The notes below the pieces were generated by a model that saw nothing but the letters and a program-made list of their open reading frames with translations, did not search any database and was not told the DNA's origin. 64,000 nucleotides of DNA, taken from the NCBI GenBank assembly GCA_016125275.1, contig WGMB01000003.1:682001-746000 (forward strand), read 5' to 3'. Source of the stretch: Acidobacteriota bacterium (GTDB taxonomy: Bacteria > Acidobacteriota > Terriglobia > Bryobacterales > UBA6623). Below, in pieces: positions 25,145 through 33,166 of the stretch; position 1 is the stretch's first letter, and each line of letters begins with the position of its first letter. Both the position numbers and the translations under genes were made by a program.

Positions 25145-26557
25145 TCAGTACAGCGCCGCGGCCGCCCTGTAGACCGCCTCGGCCTTGTGGCAATCCGCCA
25201 GCGCGCCGATCACCTTCAGCCGAGCCCCGGCCGCCGACAGCTCCCTCAGGTTCACCACGAACAGCGTGGAGTCGCCCAGCTCGAAGCGTTCCCGCTCGGC
25301 CTCGGCCAGACGCTGGGAAACATCGAGCTCCGCCCGCGCCAGCTCCAGCCGCTGCAGGGCGGCGTCCAGAGCCGAAACCGAATCGCGCACCTCGACCTCC
25401 ACGCGGTTGCGCGCGAAGGTCAGCTTCTGATCGAGCTGCTCCAGCTTGGCTTCCTGGACGGCCACCGCGCCCTTGGCCTTGCGGCGCTGGAAGGGCGACT
25501 TCAAGGTGACGCCCGCGATGAACTCGCTGCCGCGCTTGGTGATCGAGCCGTCGCCGGCGTCGCGTCCGTACTGGGCCGTAAAGTCGAGCTCCGGCAGCAA
25601 CTGGTTGCGCGCCAGCCCGAGCTCCGCCTGGCTCTGGCGCACCTCCACCAGCGTGCCGGCGATCTCCGGTCGGCGCTCCAGCGCGATCCGCAAGTCCTCC
25701 TCGACCTGCTCCGGAGGGGTCGCCGCCGGCTCGGGGAACTCCGGCAGCCGCTCGCGGCCCACGACCTGCGGTTTGCCCTGCGCGTCGCGGTAGAGCATCG
25801 ACAGCTCGAAGCCGGCGTTCTGCAGCTCCCGCGTGGCCGCGACCACAGCCGCCTGGCGCTCCAGCAGGGCGCGCTGGTTGTCGACGATTTCGATGGCCGC
25901 CACCTCGCCGGCCGCCACGGCCTCCTCCACCTGGCGGATGCGCGCCTGCGCCAACTCCAGCAGAGCCTCGGCGACCTCGAGCTTGCGTCCCGCCGAGACC
26001 CAATCCCAGTAGGACTTCGCGGCGGTCTCTAGCAGCTTCAGCCGCTGCTTCTCGATCGAGGCGTCTGCCAGCTCCACCGAGAGGCGGGCCAGCAGCAAGT
26101 CCGTGCGCCGCTCATCGGTCTCCCGGTTGCGCAGCAAGGGCAGCCGCACGCCGCCGCTCCACTCGCCGCGCGAGAGCGTGAGAATGTCCTGCTCCCAGGG
26201 GCCGAAGTTGCCCTGGCCGCGCTTGTAGCCGCCAAAAACCTCGCCGCCCCAGTCCGCCAACGGCTGCTCGACGCGCGCCCCGTTGGCGCGGTTCTTGTAG
26301 TAGCCGAACTGGTTCTGCTCGGACTTCAGCGAGAGCTTCGTATCGAAGGCGCCCTCGGCGCTCAGCGCCTTGCCCTGCGCCATCTCACGCTCTTGCAGGG
26401 CGGCCAACAGCAGGGGATAAGAGATCTCCGCCGTCGCCAGCACCTCTTCGAGCAGCAACGGATCGAGCGAGCCCTCCTGCTTCGACGCATTGTTGGCGCT
26501 CGCCGCGGCCGCGAACAGCGTAAGTCCCAACGGCAGCGCCCAGTAGAAATGGATCAA
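25145..26557 (-). CDS. TolC-family outer-membrane efflux protein
   Basis: 470 residues if TTG 26557 is the start (leader IHFYWALPLGLTLFAAAASAN). That TTG overlaps the TGA stop of the HlyD-like gene (TTGA) and is preceded by GGAGGGCAAGAG, which serves as RBS. The mature protein has two TolC repeats with long coiled-coil helices: LLLARLSVELADASIEKQRLKLLETAAKSYWDW, VAEALLELAQARIRQVEEAV and LEQLDQKLTFARNRVEVEVRDSVSALDAALQRLELARAEL. It should form the outer-membrane exit duct for the ABC/HlyD pair encoded directly upstream. Confidence 0.88.
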   Translation of the reverse strand: MIHFYWALPLGLTLFAAAASANNASKQEGSLDPLLLEEVLATAEISYPLLLAALQEREMAQGKALSAEGAFDTKLSLKSEQNQFGYYKNRANGARVEQPLADWGGEVFGGYKRGQGNFGPWEQDILTLSRGEWSGGVRLPLLRNRETDERRTDLLLARLSVELADASIEKQRLKLLETAAKSYWDWVSAGRKLEVAEALLELAQARIRQVEEAVAAGEVAAIEIVDNQRALLERQAAVVAATRELQNAGFELSMLYRDAQGKPQVVGRERLPEFPEPAATPPEQVEEDLRIALERRPEIAGTLVEVRQSQAELGLARNQLLPELDFTAQYGRDAGDGSITKRGSEFIAGVTLKSPFQRRKAKGAVAVQEAKLEQLDQKLTFARNRVEVEVRDSVSALDAALQRLELARAELDVSQRLAEAERERFELGDSTLFVVNLRELSAAGARLKVIGALADCHKAEAVYRAAAALY

Positions 26558-27876
26558 CTCTTGCCCTCCTTGGCTTCCAGATGCGGCGCGGTGGTGGCGG
26601 GCGGGAAGCCGTTGAACTGGCGCCAGAGCTCGAAGCCCAGCGAAACCTTGTCCAACAGGATCCAGCCGTTCGCCCGTACGCCCTGCCGCAAATAGCGCTG
26701 CTCGGGCCATTCCGCATCCTCGGGGTCCGCCTGCACCAGGGCTCGAAACTTCCCCATGCCGTTATCGGAAGCGTCCACCAGCAAGACCTCGCCGCCGAAG
26801 GTGCCCACGGCAATCGACGGCCATCCGGCGAATTGCAGCGCCGGCCAACCCTCGAACTGGAGCCGCACCTTGCGGCCGGGCGACACCAGCGGCGCGTCGT
26901 TGCCGTCCACCCAAAGCTCTACCACGTTGTGCGTGGAGATCGGCACCAGCTCCATGAGCATGTCGCCGGCCTTCACCATCTCCGCGCCCTGCCGCGCCGT
27001 CACGCGCAGCACCACGCCGTCGGCCGGAGCGGTGACCACCTGGGTCGCCTGGCGCGCCAGCCGTACATCCACCTTGGTCAGCTCCGCGATGCCTTTTTGG
27101 GCGTCCGACAGCGCCGATTCGAGAGACGCCCGCGCGTCTTCGACCTTGGCTTGGTTCTCCGCGTCGATCTTTTCGCGCTCGGCCAGCAAGGCCACTCGGC
27201 TGTTGCGCTCGGCGTTGAGGTCTGCGCGAGCTTTGTTGGCAGAGGCCACGGTTTGGTTGAACTGCAGCTCCGAGAGCTCGTAGTTGCGCCTCGAGGCCAA
27301 GCCCTTGTCGTTCAGGCGCAACTGACGGTCGAAGTTGAGGCGGGCCGTTTTCTCGGCCGCTTCGGCCGCCTCCAGACCGCGCTCGGCCGCCTTGATCTTG
27401 TCGTCGGCCACGTGGATCTTCGAGTCCGCCGCGGCGATCGCCCGGTCGCGCGTGTACTGCAGCCGATCGATCTTCTCGCGAATCGACTGGGCCTTGCGCA
27501 GCGCCGCCTCGCGGACCCCGTCGGTGGCCGTCCGCTCCAGCTCCATGCGCTCCACCAGGGCGGGGTCGTTGTCGCGGATCTCGAGCAGGACGTCGCCGCG
27601 GGAGACCCGCGCGCCCTCCACCACCTCCCACCGGATGATCCGGCCGTCGACGGGCGCTTCGATGAACTGGCGCCGCTCGACCGGATCGAACGCCACCACC
27701 TGCCCGGAGGCCACCACGTTCTGCTGCCAGGGAGTGACCGTGAGAGCCAGCCCCGTGGCGATCAGCAGCAACGCCAACACCCACGACAGCACGCGCGCGT
27801 TGCGCAGCGACCCGACGTGCTCCAGGGCTTCGAAATGCCCGTCTAGAACCGGCGCCCTCATCTCAAGCGGCCTCAC
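26554..27876 (-). CDS. HlyD-family periplasmic adaptor
   Basis: 440 residues. A single membrane helix (VLSWVLALLLIATGLALTV) is followed by a barrel-sandwich segment (VVASGQVVAFDPVERRQFIEAPVDGRIIRWEVVEGARVSRGDVLLEI). A long coiled-coil hairpin spans about 100-280, and the lipoyl half returns at VTAPADGVVLRVTARQGAEMVKAGDMLMELVP. The start at 27876 overlaps the upstream ABC gene by 14 nt; ATG 27861 is an alternative. Its stop overlaps the TTG start of the TolC gene. It bridges the inner-membrane ABC protein and TolC. Confidence 0.9.
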   Translation of the reverse strand: MRPLEMRAPVLDGHFEALEHVGSLRNARVLSWVLALLLIATGLALTVTPWQQNVVASGQVVAFDPVERRQFIEAPVDGRIIRWEVVEGARVSRGDVLLEIRDNDPALVERMELERTATDGVREAALRKAQSIREKIDRLQYTRDRAIAAADSKIHVADDKIKAAERGLEAAEAAEKTARLNFDRQLRLNDKGLASRRNYELSELQFNQTVASANKARADLNAERNSRVALLAEREKIDAENQAKVEDARASLESALSDAQKGIAELTKVDVRLARQATQVVTAPADGVVLRVTARQGAEMVKAGDMLMELVPISTHNVVELWVDGNDAPLVSPGRKVRLQFEGWPALQFAGWPSIAVGTFGGEVLLVDASDNGMGKFRALVQADPEDAEWPEQRYLRQGVRANGWILLDKVSLGFELWRQFNGFPPATTAPHLEAKEGKS

Positions 27877-29641
27877 TGAGTCGTCCCCTCTCCAGCCTTA
27901 CGACGCGGTCGCAGAGGGCCAGCAAATCCGGGCGGTTGGTGATGCAGACCAGCGTCCACGGGGCGGAGCGGTCAAACAGCATGCGCGCAATCGAATCCCG
28001 CAGGACGCGATCGCCGATTCCGTCGAGAACGGCATCGAGGATCAGCAGCCGCGGCTTGCCCGCGATCGCTCGCGCCAGAGCCAGCCGCACGGCCTGCACA
28101 GTGGTCAGCGGAGCGCCGTCGCCGCTCAGCGTCGTCTGCAACCCGTCGGGCAGAGTCAGCACCTCGTCCAGCAGCCCCACGGCCGCCAGCGCCTGGTGCG
28201 CTTCCTCGATCCCGACGTTCGGGCGCCCCATGGAGATGTTGCGCTCGATGGTGTCCCAGATGATGTCGGAATCGCCGACCAGGGCGGCCTCCTCGCGCAG
28301 ATCCATCCAGGAGAGGTCGCGGGCGTCGAGGCCGTCGGCCAGGGCGATGCCCGATTCCGGCCGCCGCAGCCCGAACAAGGCGCCGGCCAGAGCCGACTTG
28401 CCCGAGCCGCTGGGCCCGGTGACGCCCACGCGTTCACCGGCTTCGATGCGCAGCTTCACGTTGTCGAGCGCAGGCTGGCCGCGCGAAGCCTTGACGCAGA
28501 CGTCGATGAGCTGGAGCGTCGCCGGCCCGGGCTTGGGCGTCGTGTGAGCAGTGCCCTCGCGCTCGAGCGGCAGGTCGATCAGCTCTCCCAGCTTGTCGAG
28601 CGCGGCCAGCAGGTCGTAGTAGGTTTCGAGCTTCTTGCCGACTTTGGAGAAGCCGCTGACGACGGTGGTCACGATCAGCTCGGCGGCGACGAGCTGCCCC
28701 AGCGTGAGCTGCCCTTGCATCACCAGAAAGCCGCCAATGCCCAGCAGCGACGCGCTTGCCATGGCCTGGAGCGCCAGCGACCCGATGACCTGCCGCATCA
28801 CCACGCGAAAGTGAGCTTTGCGCTTCTCCAGGTAATCCTTGGCCATCTTGTCGATGCGGCCCAGCGCGTAGGTGGCGCCGGACGACGATTTGAAGGCCGT
28901 AGCGTGCCCGGCGATCTCCTCGAGCCAGGCCGCGATGGCGTACTTCGCCTTGGACTCTTTGATCGCCGTCGGCACCGCACCGCGCCCCAGCACGAAGATG
29001 ATCGTGGCCATAGCCATCACCAGAAAGGTGTCGAAGGCCAGCAGCAGAGGATGGTAGACGGCCAGCAGCAGCATCCCCAGCGTGGTCTGCATCACCAGCG
29101 TCAGCCCGTCCATCAGCAGCGAGGCCGCGCTCTTCTGCACCGTCACCACGTCAAAAAAGCGGTTGACCAGCTCCGGGCCGTAGAGCCGGTCGAAGGCTTC
29201 GGATTTCGCCCGCACCAGCCGCTGCGCAAAGTCCGTGGTCACCCGCACGAACACCCTGCGCTGGATGATCTCCACCGTAAAGACCCGGAAGGCGTTCATC
29301 ACCGCCGAAAAGCCCAGCGCCACCAGCACGAACATCGTGAGGATGACCAGCGGCTGCAACAGCGACCCGAAGGCGATGAAGTTGACCACCGACTGCACGG
29401 CCACAGGCACTACCAGCGACAGCAGGCCGATGCCGATCGAGTAGATCACCACCACCCATAGCTCGGAGCGCTCCAGTTGCAGCAGGGCCATCAACCGGGG
29501 CAGCGGGTTGCCGCTGTACGAGACCCCCTTTTCGGTGGGGGACCGCAGGGCGTCCAACGGGGCGTGAATTGTTGTGGATGTCTCTTGGGCCATCGCAGGC
29601 GTGGGAGCAGACTCCCACTCTTCAAGATAAGGATCGTTCAA
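27863..29641 (-). CDS. ABC transporter of type I secretion/exporter type with atypical nucleotide-binding domain
   Basis: 592 residues, TTG start at 29641 (ATG 29593 is an alternative). The N-terminal half is an ABC exporter membrane domain (LWVVVIYSIGIGLLSLVVPVAVQSVVNFIAFG, LLLAVYHPLLLAFDTFLVMAMATII). The C-terminal ATPase has an intact Walker A (GPSGSGKS, about residue 405), but other motifs are degraded. The signature region reads LSGDGAPLTTVQAVRL, Walker B is LLILDAVLD with no Glu after the Asp, and the H-loop position is CITNRPD with no His. This may be a subfamily trait. With the HlyD and TolC genes it forms a tripartite exporter; the cargo is unknown. Confidence 0.88.
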   Translation of the reverse strand: MNDPYLEEWESAPTPAMAQETSTTIHAPLDALRSPTEKGVSYSGNPLPRLMALLQLERSELWVVVIYSIGIGLLSLVVPVAVQSVVNFIAFGSLLQPLVILTMFVLVALGFSAVMNAFRVFTVEIIQRRVFVRVTTDFAQRLVRAKSEAFDRLYGPELVNRFFDVVTVQKSAASLLMDGLTLVMQTTLGMLLLAVYHPLLLAFDTFLVMAMATIIFVLGRGAVPTAIKESKAKYAIAAWLEEIAGHATAFKSSSGATYALGRIDKMAKDYLEKRKAHFRVVMRQVIGSLALQAMASASLLGIGGFLVMQGQLTLGQLVAAELIVTTVVSGFSKVGKKLETYYDLLAALDKLGELIDLPLEREGTAHTTPKPGPATLQLIDVCVKASRGQPALDNVKLRIEAGERVGVTGPSGSGKSALAGALFGLRRPESGIALADGLDARDLSWMDLREEAALVGDSDIIWDTIERNISMGRPNVGIEEAHQALAAVGLLDEVLTLPDGLQTTLSGDGAPLTTVQAVRLALARAIAGKPRLLILDAVLDGIGDRVLRDSIARMLFDRSAPWTLVCITNRPDLLALCDRVVRLERGRLSEAA

Positions 29642-29646
29642 CTATT
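29636..29646 (+). promoter_or_regulatory. GTTCAACTATT motif ahead of the ABC exporter gene
   Basis: An 11-mer shared exactly with 30609-30619 upstream of the LysR-type gene. Here it overlaps the TTG start of the ABC gene. A candidate binding site for the NhaR-like regulator. Confidence 0.4.
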
Positions 29647-29686
29647 CGGTCAAACTGATAAACATTGGGGTATCGATTGATTTTCC

Positions 29687-30589
29687 CTAGGATCGAAAGA
29701 TCCGGCCGTGTGCGATTTCCAACAGTTTTGCCACGGCTGGATTCCGCACTTTTCGCTCGAGAGAAATCGCAAAGAAACGCTCGCGCACGCCCTCCAGCAC
29801 TCCCGCCTCGGCCGCCCCGTAGAGCTCTGAAATCGACTCTTTCACTAAAGACGGCGCGGCGAAGACTGCGTCGGTACTTTGTGCAAAGGCCTTCAGCAGG
29901 GCGCTGTCCTCCAGCTCGGCGAGAATGTGCGGCCGGATGTGATGCTTGGTCAGCCAGTAGTCGAGCATCCGCCGCAGAGACGTATTTTCGGTCGGAACCA
30001 GGAACGGCGCTCCCTCCAATGATTGTGGAAAATCGGCCTGGTAGCGCTCCACCTCTCGTTTGGGTACGAATACCGAAACGCCGGATTCGCCCAGCTCGTG
30101 GTTAAAAGCGCGCGTGGTGGATTCGGCGCCGATCGGGGCGTCCGACAGCACCAGGTCGAGCGCGTGCGACGACAGCCGCGCCAGCAGCTCGGTTGGTTTG
30201 CCGTCGAAGCAGATCAGGCGTACCTCGTCATTGCCGCTCATCAGGGGCTTGAGCACCCGGGTCACCACCATCTTCGGCAAGGCGTCGGCCACGCCCACCC
30301 GCAGCTTGTCACGGCGATCGGCGGACCCGCCGCCCAGCGCCTCCTGCAGCTCGCGTCCCAGCGAGAAGATGTCGTGGGCGTAGCGATAGACCGTGCGGCC
30401 GGTGTCCGTAAGCTCCAGCCGGCGGCCGATCCGGTCGAACAGGCGCTGCCCCAGGGACTCCTCGAGACTGCGGATCTGCGCCGAGATGGTCGGCTGCGCC
30501 AGACCCAATTCATCGCTCGCCGCCGTCACGCCGCCTGTTCGCGCGACCGTCCAGAAGTAGAACAGGTGGTGATAGTTGAGCCACTGCAT
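29687..30589 (-). CDS. nhaR: LysR-family activator, NhaR-like
   Basis: 300 residues. The first 60 residues are the winged helix with the NhaR-like start MQWLNYHHLFYFWTVARTGGVTAASDELGLAQPTISAQIRSLEESLGQRLFDR. The effector domain (LRVGVADALPKMVVTRVLKPLM.., LSDAPIG, FLVPTENTSLRRMLDYWL) also follows NhaR, including the short HHI loop. NhaR of E. coli responds to Na+, but relatives control other genes. This one lies 45 nt upstream of the ABC-HlyD-TolC operon in the same direction and shares a promoter motif with it. TATAGT lies 7 nt before the ATG. Confidence 0.88.
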   Translation of the reverse strand: MQWLNYHHLFYFWTVARTGGVTAASDELGLAQPTISAQIRSLEESLGQRLFDRIGRRLELTDTGRTVYRYAHDIFSLGRELQEALGGGSADRRDKLRVGVADALPKMVVTRVLKPLMSGNDEVRLICFDGKPTELLARLSSHALDLVLSDAPIGAESTTRAFNHELGESGVSVFVPKREVERYQADFPQSLEGAPFLVPTENTSLRRMLDYWLTKHHIRPHILAELEDSALLKAFAQSTDAVFAAPSLVKESISELYGAAEAGVLEGVRERFFAISLERKVRNPAVAKLLEIAHGRIFRS

Positions 30590-30596
30590 GGCTTTA

Positions 30597-30602
30597 ACTA
30601 TA
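30597..30602 (-). promoter_or_regulatory. Putative -10 (TATAGT) for a leaderless nhaR-like mRNA
   Basis: TATAGT on the minus strand ends 7 nt before the ATG at 30589. No ribosome binding site is present. Confidence 0.4.
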
Positions 30603-30608
30603 GAAACT

Positions 30609-30634
30609 GTTCAACTATTGACGCGATCAATATG
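30609..30634 (-). promoter_or_regulatory. Candidate LysR-type operator
   Basis: On the minus strand an inverted repeat ATTGA-TCGCG-TCAAT is followed directly by AGTTGAAC. It overlaps the -35 region of the nhaR-like promoter and includes the 11-mer shared with the exporter promoter. The dyad has a T-N11-A arrangement typical of LysR sites. Confidence 0.4.
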
Positions 30635-30667
30635 TGAAGGGTTGCGCCCGGGCGGCGCCGGGAGGGC

Positions 30668-31891
30668 TCAGAAATGGAACCACTCGTCGGGCGCGGCCCC
30701 GCTGGGGTTCATCAGGTCGGCCTCTTCGCGGGTAATCGTCGTGCCGGACTTGAGGCCGCCCTTCTCCTCGGCGGCAAAGTACATCAGGTCGCCCGGGCTC
30801 CGGCTATGCTGCTCGCTCGAGGGCTTCTTGCCGCTCAGCAGCCAGTGGCCCACCTCATGCGCCAGAACCTTGCCCAGGTCGCCCCGGCCCGGCAGGTCGA
30901 GGTCCTGGACCGCGACCATCCCCGTGCTGCCGCCCCTGGGATACGACAAGTGGACGCCCAAGACCTCGTCGCCGTGGGGGTCCTTGAGCTCCTTGCGTTC
31001 GAGGTTCCAGACGAGCACGACGGTGAGCTGGGCCGCCGGATGGAGCTCCGAGAGCACGTTCTCGACGAGTTCGGCGTAGGTCACATGAAATCCCAGGTCG
31101 CCGGCGATTCCGATCTCCCGAAAGTCGAAGTCCAGCAAACGTACGTTGGTCTGGGGCTGCAGAATCTCTTCGGCCGCGCGGATCACGTCGCGCATCCCCT
31201 GGAGGGTTCGCTTGGGTTCACGGAGCGGCGGGTCGCCCGAACCGGCGTGTTCCATGTCTCTGTAGCAAATCAGGCGGATCACCCCGAGGCGAACGGGGCG
31301 CTGTTCCTTCACCGACACCACCAAGTCTCCCACCATGCGGCCCCGCCGGTTCATCGCCGTGAGCACGGTGTAGCCCGGAGCGGCTCCCTGGATGATCACC
31401 TGGCGGCCTCTCATCTGCCAGTGGATCACCTTGGAGCCCTGGCGCCGCTCGAAGACCCAGTAGCCGTCTCGGCCGAGCTCCACGGTCCGCGTTTCGTCCA
31501 GGGGAACTGTCTGGGAGGCGATGAACTGATCGTCAAAACCCCGCTCCGAGCCCACCCGCCGCCAAGCCTTGAAGGCGCGCCAACGTGGAACTCCGACACG
31601 GGGCGGCAAGGGGATGGGATAGAGCTGGTTGCCGAACGGAAACGTCAGATACAGCATGTCCGGCGTTTCCGAGCCGTCCTCGGCGAGGCGGCCCAGCGGG
31701 TAGGGCCGAAAGGAATCGCCCATCCCAGAGGGGACGGCGTCGACCAGGTCGCTCTGGTCGTCCAACAAGCCCTCCACGCGCCGTTCGACCGCAGCGGGAT
31801 CGGTCACGATGGGATCGTGTCTCGAGGGTTCACGCCCCCTGCGCCACCCGTTGAGGCGGCCAGGAGGCCCAAGCTGCCGGGGTCCCGGCAT
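30668..31891 (-). CDS. HExxH putative metallopeptidase
   Basis: 407 residues from ATG 31891. This start is supported by TAGAAT 6 nt upstream and TTGGAG 17 bp before that. A GTG at 31807 would give 379 residues. No export signal is visible. The N-terminal 200 residues are unlike any family I know. The second half has HVTYAELVENVLSELHPAAQLTVVLVWNLERKE and a zinc-binding LAHEVGHWLLSG (His345, Glu346, His349). A later His362 and the DLMYF turn recall metzincins, but the spacing is not the canonical HExxHxxGxxH. It is followed by the nhaR-like gene 78 nt downstream. Confidence 0.6.
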   Translation of the reverse strand: MPGPRQLGPPGRLNGWRRGREPSRHDPIVTDPAAVERRVEGLLDDQSDLVDAVPSGMGDSFRPYPLGRLAEDGSETPDMLYLTFPFGNQLYPIPLPPRVGVPRWRAFKAWRRVGSERGFDDQFIASQTVPLDETRTVELGRDGYWVFERRQGSKVIHWQMRGRQVIIQGAAPGYTVLTAMNRRGRMVGDLVVSVKEQRPVRLGVIRLICYRDMEHAGSGDPPLREPKRTLQGMRDVIRAAEEILQPQTNVRLLDFDFREIGIAGDLGFHVTYAELVENVLSELHPAAQLTVVLVWNLERKELKDPHGDEVLGVHLSYPRGGSTGMVAVQDLDLPGRGDLGKVLAHEVGHWLLSGKKPSSEQHSRSPGDLMYFAAEEKGGLKSGTTITREEADLMNPSGAAPDEWFHF

Positions 31892-31897
31892 TTGCCC

Positions 31898-31926
31898 ATT
31901 CTAAGCGCAAAAGCCGAGACCTCCAA
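31898..31926 (-). promoter_or_regulatory. Promoter of the HExxH gene, leaderless type
   Basis: Minus-strand -35 TTGGAG (31926-31921), 17-bp spacer, -10 TAGAAT (31903-31898), then 6 nt (GGGCAA) to the ATG at 31891. Transcription would begin at the start codon. Confidence 0.45.
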
Positions 31927-31970
31927 GCATTTCGTACTACGAGTACCGGAACGAGCCGTCTTTTCTTGTT

Positions 31971-33158
31971 CTAGACCGCGACGGGGATCTTGTCGGCCAG
32001 CACGTCGGCGCCGAGGCCCGGGCCCTTGGGCAGCCTGTATCCGGCTCCGTCGAGCTCGATCGGCGTCGCCAGGTACTGGTTGGCGACCGAGAACACCTTG
32101 GGGTTGTACTCCACCAAGTTGCAGTTGGGGACCGCAGCCGCAAAGTGCAGCGCCGCGGCGATCTGTGGTCCCATGGCGATGCTCACGTGCGGCACCACGG
32201 CGATCCCGAGGCCCGCCGCCCGCACGGCCAAGCGCATGCCCTCGGTCAAGCCCACCCGGCCCAGGTCGGGCTGGAGGAACCGTAGGCACTCCTCACGGAA
32301 GAACGGCGCCAGCTCGTAGCGGGTACGGTAGCTCTCGCCCAGCGCCAGCGGCGTGCGGATGGACCGCGCCAGAACGCCGTGGGCGGCCGGGTCTTCGGGC
32401 AGCAGCGGGCATTCGAGCCACATGGCCCGCCGCCGGTCGAGCTGACGACCGAAGTCACCCGCGTCCTCCCGCAGCCGCCAAAGGGCGTCGACGGCGATCT
32501 CAGTGTCGTCGCCCAGCTCTGCGCGGAGGGCGTCCATCAGGCCCAGCAGGTCTTCCTTGGTGCGATCGAAGAAGAGCTTGAACTTGGAGAAGCCCTGCTC
32601 GCGGTAGCCGCGCGCCTGCTCCACACGCTCGGCGTTGGTCTCGCCGGCGAGGCCGGAGACGTAGGCCGGCAGGCGGTCCAGCGGCGGCCGGTCGCCCAGC
32701 AGCTCCGCCACCGGGGCGTCGTGGATCTTGCCTGCCAAGTCCCACAAAGCGATGTCCACGCCGCTGATGGCGTCGAGCATGAAGCCGCCGGTTTGGCCGC
32801 GGACCCGCATGGTCGAGTACATGCGGTCCCAAAGCCGGCTGATCTCGGCGGGATTGCCCCCGAACGGCTCGCCTTCCACCGCCGGCCGCAGCAGGCGCTC
32901 GACGATGGCCGCGGAGACCTCCGGCGCCAGCGGCGCCTGCGCCTCGCCCCAGCCGACGGCGCCGTTGCTGGCCGTCAGCCGTACCAGGGTCGTTTCAAAG
33001 TGAATCGGGTAGAGAACCTCGTAGGTCTCCGACCAGCGGTAGTCGTATGGGTTGGACTTGAGCGTAGTCGGCGTGCCGGCGGTGCCCGTGGCGGCCGTGA
33101 GGTCGCGCGGAATGCGAACGGGAATCGCCTCGAGGCGTTCGAGCTTGACTGCTGCCAT
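31971..33158 (-). CDS. Enolase-superfamily dehydratase (mandelate racemase type)
   Basis: 395 residues, no export signal. All catalytic positions of the mandelate racemase group are visible: K-x-K in FSKFKLFFD, metal ligands in IAVDALW (Asp), MWLECPLLPEDP (Glu) and LALGES (Glu), and the general base His in VVPHVSIAMG. The capping domain is LERLEAIPVRIPRD.. to GAVGWGEAQAP. It probably dehydrates a sugar acid. It is the last gene of the long minus-strand operon, 8 nt after the DapA-family gene, and the pairing suggests that one enzyme makes the 2-keto-3-deoxy acid that the other cleaves. Confidence 0.88.
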   Translation of the reverse strand: MAAVKLERLEAIPVRIPRDLTAATGTAGTPTTLKSNPYDYRWSETYEVLYPIHFETTLVRLTASNGAVGWGEAQAPLAPEVSAAIVERLLRPAVEGEPFGGNPAEISRLWDRMYSTMRVRGQTGGFMLDAISGVDIALWDLAGKIHDAPVAELLGDRPPLDRLPAYVSGLAGETNAERVEQARGYREQGFSKFKLFFDRTKEDLLGLMDALRAELGDDTEIAVDALWRLREDAGDFGRQLDRRRAMWLECPLLPEDPAAHGVLARSIRTPLALGESYRTRYELAPFFREECLRFLQPDLGRVGLTEGMRLAVRAAGLGIAVVPHVSIAMGPQIAAALHFAAAVPNCNLVEYNPKVFSVANQYLATPIELDGAGYRLPKGPGLGADVLADKIPVAV

Positions 33159-33166
33159 GGCCGCTC

